From Corallococcus sp. CA053C (GTDB lineage Bacteria > Myxococcota > Myxococcia > Myxococcales > Myxococcaceae), in contig NZ_RAWA01000062.1 in NCBI RefSeq assembly GCF_003611675.1, positions 1 to 32,509 on the forward strand: a stretch of DNA of 32,509 nucleotides, in the 5' to 3' direction. Shown here piece after piece: positions 17,048-28,325 of the stretch. The notes beneath the pieces are model-generated. The model saw nothing but the letters and a program-made list of their open reading frames with translations. It was not told the DNA's origin and made no database searches. Each line of letters opens with the position of its first letter. The first letter of the stretch is position 1. Position numbers and translations under genes: made by a program.

Positions 17048-17938
17048 CTACGGCTTCACTTCCGCGAACACGCCGTCCTGCCATTGATACAACTCGCGCC
17101 GGGTGTTCTTCCGCTCGCGCCCCTTCTCGTCCTCCTCGATGTTCGTCCGGGTCACCTGGGCGCGCTTCGCCGCCGGCTGGAAGGCGACCTTGAACGTGGC
17201 GATGGTCGGCGGGTCGGACAGCCCGCCCAGCTCCAGCGCGAGCTTCGCCTTGCCGAGCACGCCCTTCTTCTTCTCCGGCACCGTGTAGCTGACGTACGAG
17301 GTGACGAAGTCGCCGCAGCGCTCCGGCCGGGAGTCCACCATCAACAGCGCCATCCCCGCCTTCTTCGCCGCGACGAGCTTCACCTCCGCCGGCCCCCCCT
17401 TGCCACTGCCGTACGACTCGGACGCCACCATCACGTCCACGCTCGACACGCGGCGCGGCGGCTTCACGTTCGGCTCCAGCACGCGCACGCGGGCCTTGAA
17501 GTCGTTGCTCATCACCACCGTGGCCACTTCCAGCTCGCCGTCACCGTCCAGGTCGGCCTCGAAGCGGAACGGCGTGAGCGTGTTGCCGAAGACCCAGCCC
17601 GTGACAGGCGCCGAGCCCTTCGGCGCCTTCGCGTCCTCGACCGCCACCTGGTACCAGGCGTTGACGTACTCGCCGACCTTCGCGCGCATGCCCGCGGCCA
17701 CGACTCGCACGCGGGTGCCCAGCATCAACGTCTGGACCACGGCCCCATCCGCTGCCGCAGTGGCGCGCAGGTTGGCCTCGTCCACACCCAGGTAGAGCGT
17801 CTGGCCCGGCTCGAACGCGGTGACCTGGAAGTCCTCCGGCGCCACCGCCTCCGTGCTCTCCGACGACACGCTGTACTCGAGGAGCGACGGTTCAGCCTGG
17901 GCCAGCGCCAGGGTCAGCAGCAGGGTGAGCGTCATCAT
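17048..17938 (-). CDS. Exported SH3-like domain protein of unknown function
   Basis: I do not recognise a named family for this 296-aa protein. It begins with a short signal peptide (MMTLTLLLTLALAQA), probably cut after residue 15 or 16. Residues 45-120 resemble a bacterial SH3b domain: LYLGVDEANLRATAAADGAVV is the usual 'novel start plus variable residues' pattern, and it ends in TGWVFGNTLTPF. A single calcium-loop-like stretch, DLDGDGELE, follows near residue 130, as in FG-GAP/VCBS repeats. The rest is beta-rich, with a basic charged segment near the C-terminus (EEDEKGRERKNTRRE). It is likely periplasmic and perhaps binds envelope polymer. It is 71 bp upstream of trpE in the same direction but shows no link to tryptophan. 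Two ATGs in tandem open the gene, and neither has a clear ribosome site. Confidence 0.7.
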   Translation of the reverse strand: MMTLTLLLTLALAQAEPSLLEYSVSSESTEAVAPEDFQVTAFEPGQTLYLGVDEANLRATAAADGAVVQTLMLGTRVRVVAAGMRAKVGEYVNAWYQVAVEDAKAPKGSAPVTGWVFGNTLTPFRFEADLDGDGELEVATVVMSNDFKARVRVLEPNVKPPRRVSSVDVMVASESYGSGKGGPAEVKLVAAKKAGMALLMVDSRPERCGDFVTSYVSYTVPEKKKGVLGKAKLALELGGLSDPPTIATFKVAFQPAAKRAQVTRTNIEEDEKGRERKNTRRELYQWQDGVFAEVKP

Positions 17939-18148
17939 GGGGGTTCGGAGGAGCGGTGGTGCGGACGGGGTGTCCTGGGTTTATCCCCCGTTCGCGGATG
18001 CCATCCAAGGGGCCCTCCGGTCGCTGGCTTCGTCCTATGGGCTGCAAGCAGCGCCTGACTGCACGGCCGCCCTCTTGTCAGCGGAGCGAAAGGCCCGGTT
18101 CCTCCGTGGGTAGCCCCCTCCCCAGGGCCTCGTTACCTCTAGAGGACC
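17939..18148. other. Divergent spacer between the SH3-protein gene and the DNA-repair operon
   Basis: This 210-bp spacer must hold the promoters of the minus-strand SH3 gene and the plus-strand repair operon. TTGTCA at 18075-18080 is the best minus-35-like hexamer on +, but the matching minus-10 position (gttcct) is poor. AGAGGA at 18141-18146 is a ribosome site for the GTG at 18149. I saw no clear LexA-type palindrome, although damage induction would be expected from the gene functions. Confidence 0.5.
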
Positions 18149-19171
18149 GTGGCCACCCTTTCCTTCCAGGACCGAACGCCGCTGGTCTCCGTGACGCCGC
18201 AGGGCCTGTACTGCCAGGCGGGGAACTTCCACATCGACCCCTGGCGCCCGGTGGAGCGGGCCCTCGTCACGCATGCACATGGCGACCACGCGAGGAGCGG
18301 CAGCCAGCGCTACCTGGGCGCCCGCGCGGGACTGGGCTTGTTGCAGCGGCGGCTGGGCGCGGACGCGGTCATCGACACGCTGGAGTACGGCGAGAAGCTG
18401 ACCGTGGGCGACACCACCGTGAGCTTCCACCCGGCGGGGCACGTGCTGGGCAGCGCGCAGATCCGCATCGAGCATCAGGGTGAGGTGTGGGTCGTCTCCG
18501 GCGACTACAAGCGCACGCCGGATCCAACGTGCGCGCCCTTCGAGGTGGTGCGCTGCCACACGTTCATCACCGAGGCCACGTTCGGCCTGCCCATCTACCG
18601 CTGGGATGATCCGCGCCTCGTGGCCCAGGACATCCTGCGCTGGTGGGACGCGAACCGCGAGGCGGGACGTTCGGCGGTGCTGTTCTGCTACGCGCTGGGC
18701 AAGGCGCAGCGGCTGCTCGCGGAGCTGGGGAAGCTGACGGACCGGCCTGCCTTCGTGCACGGCGCGGTCAACGGGCTCGTCACCGCGTACCGCGAGGCGG
18801 GCGTGGAGATGCTGCCCACGCAGTTGGTGTCGGAGGCGGAGAAGGGCACGTCGTTCGCGGGCGCGCTGGTGCTGGCGCCGCCGAGCGCGGGCGGTTCGAC
18901 ATGGATGCGCCGCTTCGGTGAAGCGGAGACGGGCTTCGCGTCGGGGTGGATGCGCGTGCGGGGCAACCGGCGGCGACGGGGTTTCGACCGGGGGTTCGTG
19001 CTGTCGGATCACGCGGACTGGCCGGACCTGTTGCGCACGGTGGCGGACACGCAGGCGGAGAAGGTGCTCGTCACGCACGGCTACACGGATCCCTTGTCGC
19101 ACTACCTGCGGGAGCGGGGCGTGGATGCCTCGCCGCTCGCCACGCCCTTCGAGGGCGAAGCGGAGGACTGA
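18149..19171 (+). CDS. Ligase-associated DNA damage response exonuclease (MBL-fold)
   Basis: This 340-aa metallo-beta-lactamase-fold nuclease is related to the SNM1/Pso2 and beta-CASP group. The zinc motif is THAHGDHARSG (His42, His44, Asp46, His47). Further metal/active-site segments are HPAGHVLGSAQI, WVVSGDYKR, the beta-CASP-like SAVLFCYALGKAQR, LSDHADWPDL and VLVTHGYTDPLSHYL. It is the first of four genes that form a conserved bacterial repair cassette with an ATP-dependent ligase, an Lhr-type helicase and the nuclease PdeM. The GTG start has AGAGGA at 18141-18146. The next gene begins 3 bp after its stop. It is expected to trim damaged DNA ends in the cytoplasm. Confidence 0.93.
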   Translation: MATLSFQDRTPLVSVTPQGLYCQAGNFHIDPWRPVERALVTHAHGDHARSGSQRYLGARAGLGLLQRRLGADAVIDTLEYGEKLTVGDTTVSFHPAGHVLGSAQIRIEHQGEVWVVSGDYKRTPDPTCAPFEVVRCHTFITEATFGLPIYRWDDPRLVAQDILRWWDANREAGRSAVLFCYALGKAQRLLAELGKLTDRPAFVHGAVNGLVTAYREAGVEMLPTQLVSEAEKGTSFAGALVLAPPSAGGSTWMRRFGEAETGFASGWMRVRGNRRRRGFDRGFVLSDHADWPDLLRTVADTQAEKVLVTHGYTDPLSHYLRERGVDASPLATPFEGEAED

Positions 19172-19174
19172 CGC

Positions 19175-20773
19175 GTGCGCAGACTGGCCGACCTGTACGA
19201 CACGCTCGACCAGACGACGTCCACCAACGCGAAGGTGGATGCGATGGCGCGCTACTTCCGCGAGACGCCGCCCGAGGACGCCGCGTGGGGCCTCTTCTTC
19301 CTCACGGGCCAGAAGCTCAAGCGGCTGCTGACGTCGAAGTTGCTGGTGGGCTGGACGCAGGAGCTGACCGGCATCTCCGACTGGCTCTTCGACGAGGTCT
19401 ACGCGTCGGTGGGAGACCTCGCGGAGGTCATCGCGCTCTTGCTCGACGGAGCGAACCTCCCGCCCGAGCACGCCGAGGAGCTTCCCCTCTCCACCTGGCT
19501 GGAAGAGCGCCTGTTGCCCCTGCGAGGCCTGGACGCCTCGGAGCAGCGCGAGCGCGTGGTGGGCTGGTGGAAGTCCATGCCCCGCCGCGAGCTGTTCCTC
19601 CTCAACAAGATGCTCACCGGTGAGCTGCGCGTGGGCGTGTCCAACACGCTGGTGGTGCGAGCCATCGCGCAGGTCACGGGCCTGCCGCCCCCCAGCGTGG
19701 CGCACCGGCTGATGGGCACCTGGTCGCCCACGCGGGCCTTCTTCGAACAGCTCGTGGCCCCGGACGTCTCGGACGGGCACGTGTCGCGCCCCTACCCGTA
19801 CTACCTCGCCTCGCCGCTGGAGCAGACACCGGAGTCGCTGGGCGAGTTGAGCGGATGGCTCGTCGAATGGAAGTGGGACGGCATCCGGGGACAGCTGATC
19901 CGACGCGAGGGCGACGTGTTCCTCTGGAGTCGCGGCGAGGAGCTGATCACCGAGCGCTTCCCGGAGATCACCGAAGCCGCCCGCGCGCTGCCCGAAGGCA
20001 CGGTGCTCGACGGCGAGGTGATGGCGTACGAGGACGGCGTCCCCCTGCCCTTCGCCCGGCTCCAGCGCCGCATTGGAAGGCAGAAGCTCACGCCCAAGGT
20101 GCTCGCGGAAGCGCCCGCCGCGTTCGTCGTCTACGACCTGCTGGAACAGGACGGCAAGGACGTGCGCGAACTGCCCCTGCGCGAGCGCCGCGCGAGATTG
20201 GAGACGCTGCTCAAGGACCACCCGCGCTTCCCCCTCTCGCCGTCGGTGACAGCGCCCTCGTGGGAGGCCCTGGCCGAGCTGCGCAAGGAGTCCCGCGCGC
20301 GCAACGTCGAGGGCCTGATGATCAAGCGCCTGGATTCGACGTACCAGACGGGGCGCAAGCGCGGCGACTGGTGGAAGTGGAAGATCGATCCGTACACGGT
20401 GGACGCGGTGCTGCTGTACGCGCATCCGGGTCACGGCCGGCGCTCGTCGCTCTACACGGACTACACGTTCGCGGTGTGGAACGGCGAGGACCTGCTGCCG
20501 GTGACGAAGGCGTACTCGGGGCTCACCGACGAGGAGATCGGCCGATTGGACCGGTGGATCCGCGCCCACACGCGCGAGAAGTTCGGGCCGGTGCGCTCGG
20601 TGGATCCGGAGCAGGTCTTCGAGCTGCACTTCGAGGCCATCGCCCCCTCGCCGCGCCACAAGTCCGGCATCGCCCTGCGCTTCCCCCGCATCGCGCGCTG
20701 GCGCGCGGACAAGACGGCCCGTGACGCGGACACGCTCGATTCGCTGAAGGGGCTGCTCGATGTCGCCCACTAG
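19175..20773 (+). CDS. ATP-dependent DNA ligase (damage-response, cisplatin-type)
   Basis: This is a 532-aa ATP-dependent ligase that seals nicks through an enzyme-AMP intermediate. The adenylated lysine is Lys233 in EWKWDGIRGQ (K-x-DG). Other nucleotidyltransferase motifs follow: LWSRGEELIT, DGEVMAYEDG, FVVYDLLEQDG, EGLMIKRLDSTYQTGRKR and WWKWK. Residues 1-200 form an alpha-helical DNA-binding domain and the C-terminus is an OB fold (GIALRFPRIARWR). No LigD-type polymerase or nuclease domain is attached, and no Ku gene is nearby, so it belongs to the exonuclease-ligase-helicase-PdeM cassette and not to NHEJ. GTG start at 19175 with GGAGG about 8 nt upstream. It overlaps the helicase gene by 14 bp. 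Confidence 0.95.
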   Translation: MRRLADLYDTLDQTTSTNAKVDAMARYFRETPPEDAAWGLFFLTGQKLKRLLTSKLLVGWTQELTGISDWLFDEVYASVGDLAEVIALLLDGANLPPEHAEELPLSTWLEERLLPLRGLDASEQRERVVGWWKSMPRRELFLLNKMLTGELRVGVSNTLVVRAIAQVTGLPPPSVAHRLMGTWSPTRAFFEQLVAPDVSDGHVSRPYPYYLASPLEQTPESLGELSGWLVEWKWDGIRGQLIRREGDVFLWSRGEELITERFPEITEAARALPEGTVLDGEVMAYEDGVPLPFARLQRRIGRQKLTPKVLAEAPAAFVVYDLLEQDGKDVRELPLRERRARLETLLKDHPRFPLSPSVTAPSWEALAELRKESRARNVEGLMIKRLDSTYQTGRKRGDWWKWKIDPYTVDAVLLYAHPGHGRRSSLYTDYTFAVWNGEDLLPVTKAYSGLTDEEIGRLDRWIRAHTREKFGPVRSVDPEQVFELHFEAIAPSPRHKSGIALRFPRIARWRADKTARDADTLDSLKGLLDVAH

Positions 20774-23327
20774 CAGGCCGCGCCGCAACCGCATGCGCGG
20801 CAAACAGGCGCCGGAGAAGCAGCCGGCTCCCCCTGCTCCAACGAAAACCCGCGCGAAGAAGCGGCCCGCGCCCAGAGCGCCCTCCTCGTTCCAGGGGCCG
20901 CCGATGGAGCAACTGCGGCGCTGGTTCGCCTCGAAGAGCTGGACGCCCTACGCGTTCCAGGAAGAGGCCTGGGCCGCATACGCGCGAGGAGAGAGCGGCC
21001 TCATCCACGTGCCCACGGGCGCGGGGAAGACCTACGCGGCCTACCTGGGCCCGCTGGCGGACGTCGCGGAGCGCAAGCAGAAGGGCCTCCAGGTCCTCTA
21101 CCTCACGCCCCTGCGCGCGGTGTCGCGAGACGTGGAGCAGGCCCTGCTCGAACCGCTGCTCGCGCTGGACACGGACCTGGAAGTGGAGAGCCGCACGGGC
21201 GACACGTCCTCCTCCGTGCGACAGCGTCAGCGCGAACGACTGCCGCAGGTGCTGATCACCACGCCCGAGTCCCTGTCGCTGCTCCTCGCGCAAGAACAGG
21301 CAGCGGAGAACTTCGCCTCACTGCGCGCCATCATCGTGGACGAGTGGCATGAACTCCTCGCCTCCAAGCGCGGCACGCAGGTGGAGCTCGCGCTGGCCCG
21401 CCTGCGCCGCTTCGCGCCGGACGTGCGCATCTGGGCGCTGTCCGCCACGCTCGCCAACCTGGACGAAGCCGCGCGCACCGTCGTGGGAACGGAGCGCACG
21501 CCCACGCTGGTGAGCGCGGACCTCCAGCGCCCGGTGGACGTGGAGACGCTGGTGCCGGAGCAGGTGGACACCTTCCCGTGGTCGGGACACCTGGGCTTCA
21601 CCATGCTCCCGCGCGTCGCGGACTGGTTGGATCCGAATCAGTCCACGCTGCTCTTCACCAACACGCGCTCGCAGGCGGAGCGCTGGTTCGAGGGCCTGCG
21701 CTACCTGCGCCCCGAATGGGAGCACCTCCTCGCGCTGCACCACGGCTCCATCGACCGCGAGGAGCGCGAGCGCGTGGAAGGAGGCCTCAAGGACGGCAGC
21801 CTGCGGCTCGTCATCTGCACGTCCTCGCTGGACCTGGGCGTGGACTTCAGCCCGGTGGAGCGTGTCATCCAGATAGGAAGCCCCAAGGGCATCGGCCGCA
21901 CGCTCCAACGCGCGGGCCGCAGCGCGCACCGCCCCGGCGCCACCTGTCGCATCCTCTTCGTCCCCACGCACGCGCTGGAGTTGGTGGAGATGGCCGCCGC
22001 CCGAGACGCCATCGCGCGCCGTGAGGTGGAGCCGCGCACGCCGCTGTCCAAGCCACTCGATGTGCTGGCGCAACACCTGGTCACCTGCGCGCTGGGCGGA
22101 GGCTTCACGCGTGAGGCGCTGCGCGACGAGGTCCGCACCGCCACGAGCTACGCGGGCCTCACCGACGAGGAGTTCGAGTGGACGCTCTCCCTCGTGCGCG
22201 AGGGAGGCCCCACCCTGCGCGCCTACCCGGAGTTCCGCCGCGTGGTGGAGCACGAGGGCCGCTTCCGCGTCACCGACGCACGCCTCGCGCGGCTGCACCG
22301 GCTCAACATCGGCACCATCAGCTCGGATGCCTCCGTGCAACTGCGTTACTGGAGCGGCGGCACGCTGGGCACGGTGGAGGAGTCCTACGTCAGCCGCCTG
22401 AAGCCGGGGGACACCTTCCTCTTCGCGGGCCGCCGTCTGGAGTTCAGCCGCTTCAAGGACATGACGGCCTATGTGAAGCCCGCGAAGGCCAGGGCCACGC
22501 AGACGCCACGTTGGGGAGGCAGTCGCCTGCCCCTGTCCACCTCGCTCGCGTCCGCGATGCGTCGCACGTTGGAGGCCGCGCGCCAGGGCGATATCACCCG
22601 GGATGAGATCGCCGCCGCGTGGCCCATCCTCGACGCGCAGGCCCGCCTGTCGCGCATCCCCGGCGACGGCGGCTGTCTGGCGGAGTCCTGCCACACGCGC
22701 GACGGCTACCACCTGTTCCTCTACCCCTTTGAAGGGCGGCTGGTGCACGAAGGGCTGGTGGCGCTGCTCGCCCTGCGCCTCACGCGCTTGCAGAAGGCGA
22801 CCTTCAGCCTGTCGGTGAACGACTACGGGATGGAGCTGCTCACGCCCACGCCCTTCCCCTTCGAGGAAGCGCTGCGCCCCGCCCTCTTCACCCGCGAGCG
22901 GCTGGTGGAGGACATCCTGGAGAGCGTGAACCTGAGCGAGCTCGCGCGGCGCCAGTTCCGTGACATCGCCCGCGTGGCCGGGCTGGTGATGCCGGGCCTG
23001 CCCGGAGCGCGCAAGTCCACGCGCCAGGTGCAGGCCAGCGCCGCGCTCCTCTATGACGTCTTCGTGAAGTACGACCCGGACAACCTGCTCCTGCGTCAGG
23101 CGCGCCGCGAGGTGCTGGAGCAGCAGTTCGAACAGGGCCGCCTCGCCCGGACGCTGGAGCGCCTGGAGGCGAGCCCCGTCGAGTTCGTCCACGTCCACCG
23201 GCCCTCGCCGCTGGCCTTCCCGCTCGTCATCGAGCGCATCAGCGCGAGCGTGTCCAACGAATCCCTGTTGGACCGCGTGGAGCGTCTCAAGGAGCGATGG
23301 TCCCAGGCCGATGCCAGACCCGCATAG
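20760..23327 (+). CDS. Ligase-associated DNA damage response DEXH-box helicase (Lhr-Core type)
   Basis: This is an 855-aa superfamily 2 ATP-dependent 3'-5' DNA helicase. Motif I is VPTGAGKTYA with Lys90, motif Ia YLTPLRAVSRD, motif II DEWH at 194-197, motif III LSATLAN, motif IV LLFTNTRSQAERW, motif V TSSLDLGVDF and motif VI QRAGRSAHRPG. These are followed by the winged-helix and Lhr-core beta-barrel regions. It lacks the long C-terminal extension of full-length Lhr, which matches the Lhr-Core member of this repair cassette. About 45 residues before the first helix are rich in Arg, Lys and Pro and look disordered. The ATG lies inside the ligase gene (14-bp overlap) and the end overlaps pdeM by 31 bp, so translation is tightly coupled. 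Confidence 0.95.
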   Translation: MSPTSRPRRNRMRGKQAPEKQPAPPAPTKTRAKKRPAPRAPSSFQGPPMEQLRRWFASKSWTPYAFQEEAWAAYARGESGLIHVPTGAGKTYAAYLGPLADVAERKQKGLQVLYLTPLRAVSRDVEQALLEPLLALDTDLEVESRTGDTSSSVRQRQRERLPQVLITTPESLSLLLAQEQAAENFASLRAIIVDEWHELLASKRGTQVELALARLRRFAPDVRIWALSATLANLDEAARTVVGTERTPTLVSADLQRPVDVETLVPEQVDTFPWSGHLGFTMLPRVADWLDPNQSTLLFTNTRSQAERWFEGLRYLRPEWEHLLALHHGSIDREERERVEGGLKDGSLRLVICTSSLDLGVDFSPVERVIQIGSPKGIGRTLQRAGRSAHRPGATCRILFVPTHALELVEMAAARDAIARREVEPRTPLSKPLDVLAQHLVTCALGGGFTREALRDEVRTATSYAGLTDEEFEWTLSLVREGGPTLRAYPEFRRVVEHEGRFRVTDARLARLHRLNIGTISSDASVQLRYWSGGTLGTVEESYVSRLKPGDTFLFAGRRLEFSRFKDMTAYVKPAKARATQTPRWGGSRLPLSTSLASAMRRTLEAARQGDITRDEIAAAWPILDAQARLSRIPGDGGCLAESCHTRDGYHLFLYPFEGRLVHEGLVALLALRLTRLQKATFSLSVNDYGMELLTPTPFPFEEALRPALFTRERLVEDILESVNLSELARRQFRDIARVAGLVMPGLPGARKSTRQVQASAALLYDVFVKYDPDNLLLRQARREVLEQQFEQGRLARTLERLEASPVEFVHVHRPSPLAFPLVIERISASVSNESLLDRVERLKERWSQADARPA

Positions 23328-23950
23328 GTGATGCGGACGTGGAGCTGCTCCCGGAGCGCGCCCTGCACTGGCCCCAGGCCGGGGTGCTCGCGGTGGCCGA
23401 CCTGCACTGGGGCAAGACGGAGTCCTTCCAGCAACACGGCATCCCCCTGCCCTCGGGCGTGCTGGACGACGACCTTGAGCGCCTGTCCGCCGCGCTCACC
23501 GCCACCCGGGCCCGACGCCTGCTGCTCGTAGGGGACCTGGTCCACTCGCGCCAGGGGCTCACCGGGGACGTCATCCAGCGCGTCAGCACCTGGCGCAAGG
23601 ACCACCCCCACCTGGACGTGGTCCTCATCCGGGGCAACCACGACCGCCACGTCCGCGCCCTGCCCCCCGCCTGGAACATGGAGGACCGCGAGGACGCCCT
23701 GGACGAAGGCCCCTTCCGCTTCGCCCACCACCCGGAGCCCGCGGCCGGACGCTTCGTGTGGGCCGGTCACCTTCATCCCATGGTGCGGCTGGAGGGCGGC
23801 GCGGACCGGCTGCGGCTCCCCTGCTTCCACCTGCGCCCCGGCGTGGGCGTGCTGCCCGCCTTCAGCGCCTTCACGGGCGGGCTCAACGTCCGGCGCGGCC
23901 GGGGTGATCGCGTCTTCGCCATCGCCGGCACCGCGGTGGTGGAGGTCTAG
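23297..23950 (+). CDS. pdeM: Ligase-associated DNA damage response endonuclease PdeM
   Basis: This 217-aa metallophosphoesterase is the fourth gene of the repair cassette. The calcineurin-type metal motifs are in order: VADLHWGK (Asp35, His37), LLVGDLVHS, RGNHDRH, and WAGHLHPMVRL. Characterised relatives are manganese-dependent DNA endonucleases. LLPERALHWPQAGVLAVADLHWGK is the typical beginning, so the start is close to the annotated ATG at 23297. That start overlaps the helicase gene by 31 bp, with AAGGAG at 23289-23294 unusually close to the ATG. No ATG lies between this start and the conserved region. Confidence 0.92.
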   Translation: MVPGRCQTRIGDADVELLPERALHWPQAGVLAVADLHWGKTESFQQHGIPLPSGVLDDDLERLSAALTATRARRLLLVGDLVHSRQGLTGDVIQRVSTWRKDHPHLDVVLIRGNHDRHVRALPPAWNMEDREDALDEGPFRFAHHPEPAAGRFVWAGHLHPMVRLEGGADRLRLPCFHLRPGVGVLPAFSAFTGGLNVRRGRGDRVFAIAGTAVVEV

Positions 23951-24433
23951 GGACCCATGAGTCACGCGAAGCGGCGCCGACCCCGACTCCGAGTAGCCCC
24001 GCTCCAGCACCGTCGCACCCTGTAGCGCGCGCACCCTGAGAGGGATTGATCCAGGACGCGGCGGCGCGACGCGCAAAGCCCCTTCCGATCTCCAGAAGCG
24101 GGATTCATCACGCGCACGCGCAACTTGTTTCCAACGCGCGTGGAAGTGCTATGCGCTCTGTATTCCCACTCTCCACAGAATGGTTGACACTGCCGTGTCG
24201 ATGGTCGATGGTCCCGCGCCGCATTGGGCCGGGATATGCATGAGGGACCCGCGCCCACGGCACCATCCTAGAGGTTCGTTGGACGTGACTGCCTTGCCGT
24301 CTGAGCGCCAGGAGCCACCGCCCGCCCGGTCCACCGGGGCCGGGATGGCACTCTCGACTTCCGCGCCGGACGGCATTCGTGCGTCCACCCTTGGTCTCAT
24401 GTCGCCTTCAGTCCCCTTGCCCCTGGTCCTGGT
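23951..24433. other. 483-bp spacer upstream of the alternative complex III operon
   Basis: No gene is supported here: the short open frames (for example 24046-24243 on + and 23962-24258 on -) have no ribosome site and no recognisable composition. Bases around 24090-24210 are visibly richer in A/T than the surroundings, as expected for a promoter region. It contains a dyad TTCCAACGC/GCGTGGAA with one extra A (24129-24145), a promoter-like TTGACA (24184), a short direct repeat of tcgatgg near 24199, and a CCCGGT/ACCGGG inverted repeat (24325-24338) in the presumed leader. No obvious terminator for the upstream repair operon was found. Confidence 0.55.
24184..24212 (+). promoter_or_regulatory. 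Candidate sigma-70-type promoter of the act operon
   Basis: TTGACA at 24184-24189 is a consensus minus-35 hexamer. A 17-bp spacer leads to GATGGT at 24207-24212, which matches only three of six minus-10 positions. It lies about 220 bp before the actA ATG, within the most A/T-rich part of the spacer. The leader would then carry the 24325-24338 inverted repeat. Confidence 0.35.
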
Positions 24434-25092
24434 ATGAGCGGCCCTCTCTTTCCACGCTGGACGAATACGGTGTCGCGCCTGTCGGCCGCGATGCTCCTCG
24501 CGGTGCCCGCCATCGCCATCGGCGGCCTCTTGGCCTACGTGCGCTCGCCGCTCGTGACCAATCAGGCGCGCCCGGTGGAGCAGCCCATCGAGTTCGACCA
24601 CCGGCACCACGCCGGTGACGAGCAGATCGACTGCCGCTACTGCCACTGGACGGTGGAGAAATCCCCGTCGGCGGGCATCCCCTCCACCACCGTGTGCATG
24701 TCCTGCCACGCCCAGGTGTGGAACAAGAGCCCGTACCTCACCGAGGTCCGCAAGGCGTTCTTCGCCGACCAGCCCATCCCCTGGGTTCGCGTCCACAACC
24801 TGCCGGACTTCGTCTACTTCAACCACTCCATCCACGTGGGCAAGGGCGTCGGTTGCGCCACCTGCCACGGCCGCGTGGACCAGATGGGCGCCATCGAACA
24901 GGCCGCCCCCCTGACGATGAGCTGGTGCCTCGACTGCCACCGCGACCCGAAGCCCAACCTCCGCCCCGCGGAGTTCATCACCAGCATGACCTGGGCTCCT
25001 CCCGCGGATAAGGCCGAGGCCGCCGAGCTCGCCGACAAGCTCTACAAAGAATACGACGTTCACTCGCGCACGAGCTGCTCCACATGCCACCG

Positions 25093-25096
<4 letters not shown>
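24434..25096 (+). CDS. actA: Alternative complex III pentaheme cytochrome c subunit ActA
   Basis: ActA is the multiheme cytochrome c subunit of alternative complex III, a quinol oxidase-like complex that replaces cytochrome bc1. The 220-aa protein has an N-terminal membrane anchor (residues about 15-36, LSAAMLLAVPAIAIGGLLAY). Five CxxCH heme sites follow: CRYCH, CMSCH, CATCH, CLDCH and CSTCH, the last only two residues from the end. Several other histidines (FDHRHHAGDEQ, FVYFNHSIHVGKG) can be sixth ligands. The bulk is expected in the periplasm. There is no strong Shine-Dalgarno before the ATG. Its stop overlaps the actB ATG. Confidence 0.94.
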
Positions 25097-28320
<3,224 letters not shown>

Positions 28321-28325
28321 CCGTC

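Noticed and set aside
19175-20773. NHEJ-type LigD system
   Set aside because: The ligase has no polymerase or phosphoesterase domain and there is no Ku gene. Its neighbours are those of the Lhr/PdeM repair cassette.
18035-20803. Minus-strand open frame of 922 codons opposite the exonuclease and ligase genes
   Set aside because: Same antisense effect; it spans two genes with clear catalytic motifs on the plus strand.
24046-24243. Possible 65-codon gene in the spacer before actA
   Set aside because: There is no ribosome site and no recognisable protein, and it overlaps the likely promoter. A 98-codon antisense frame over the same region is no better.
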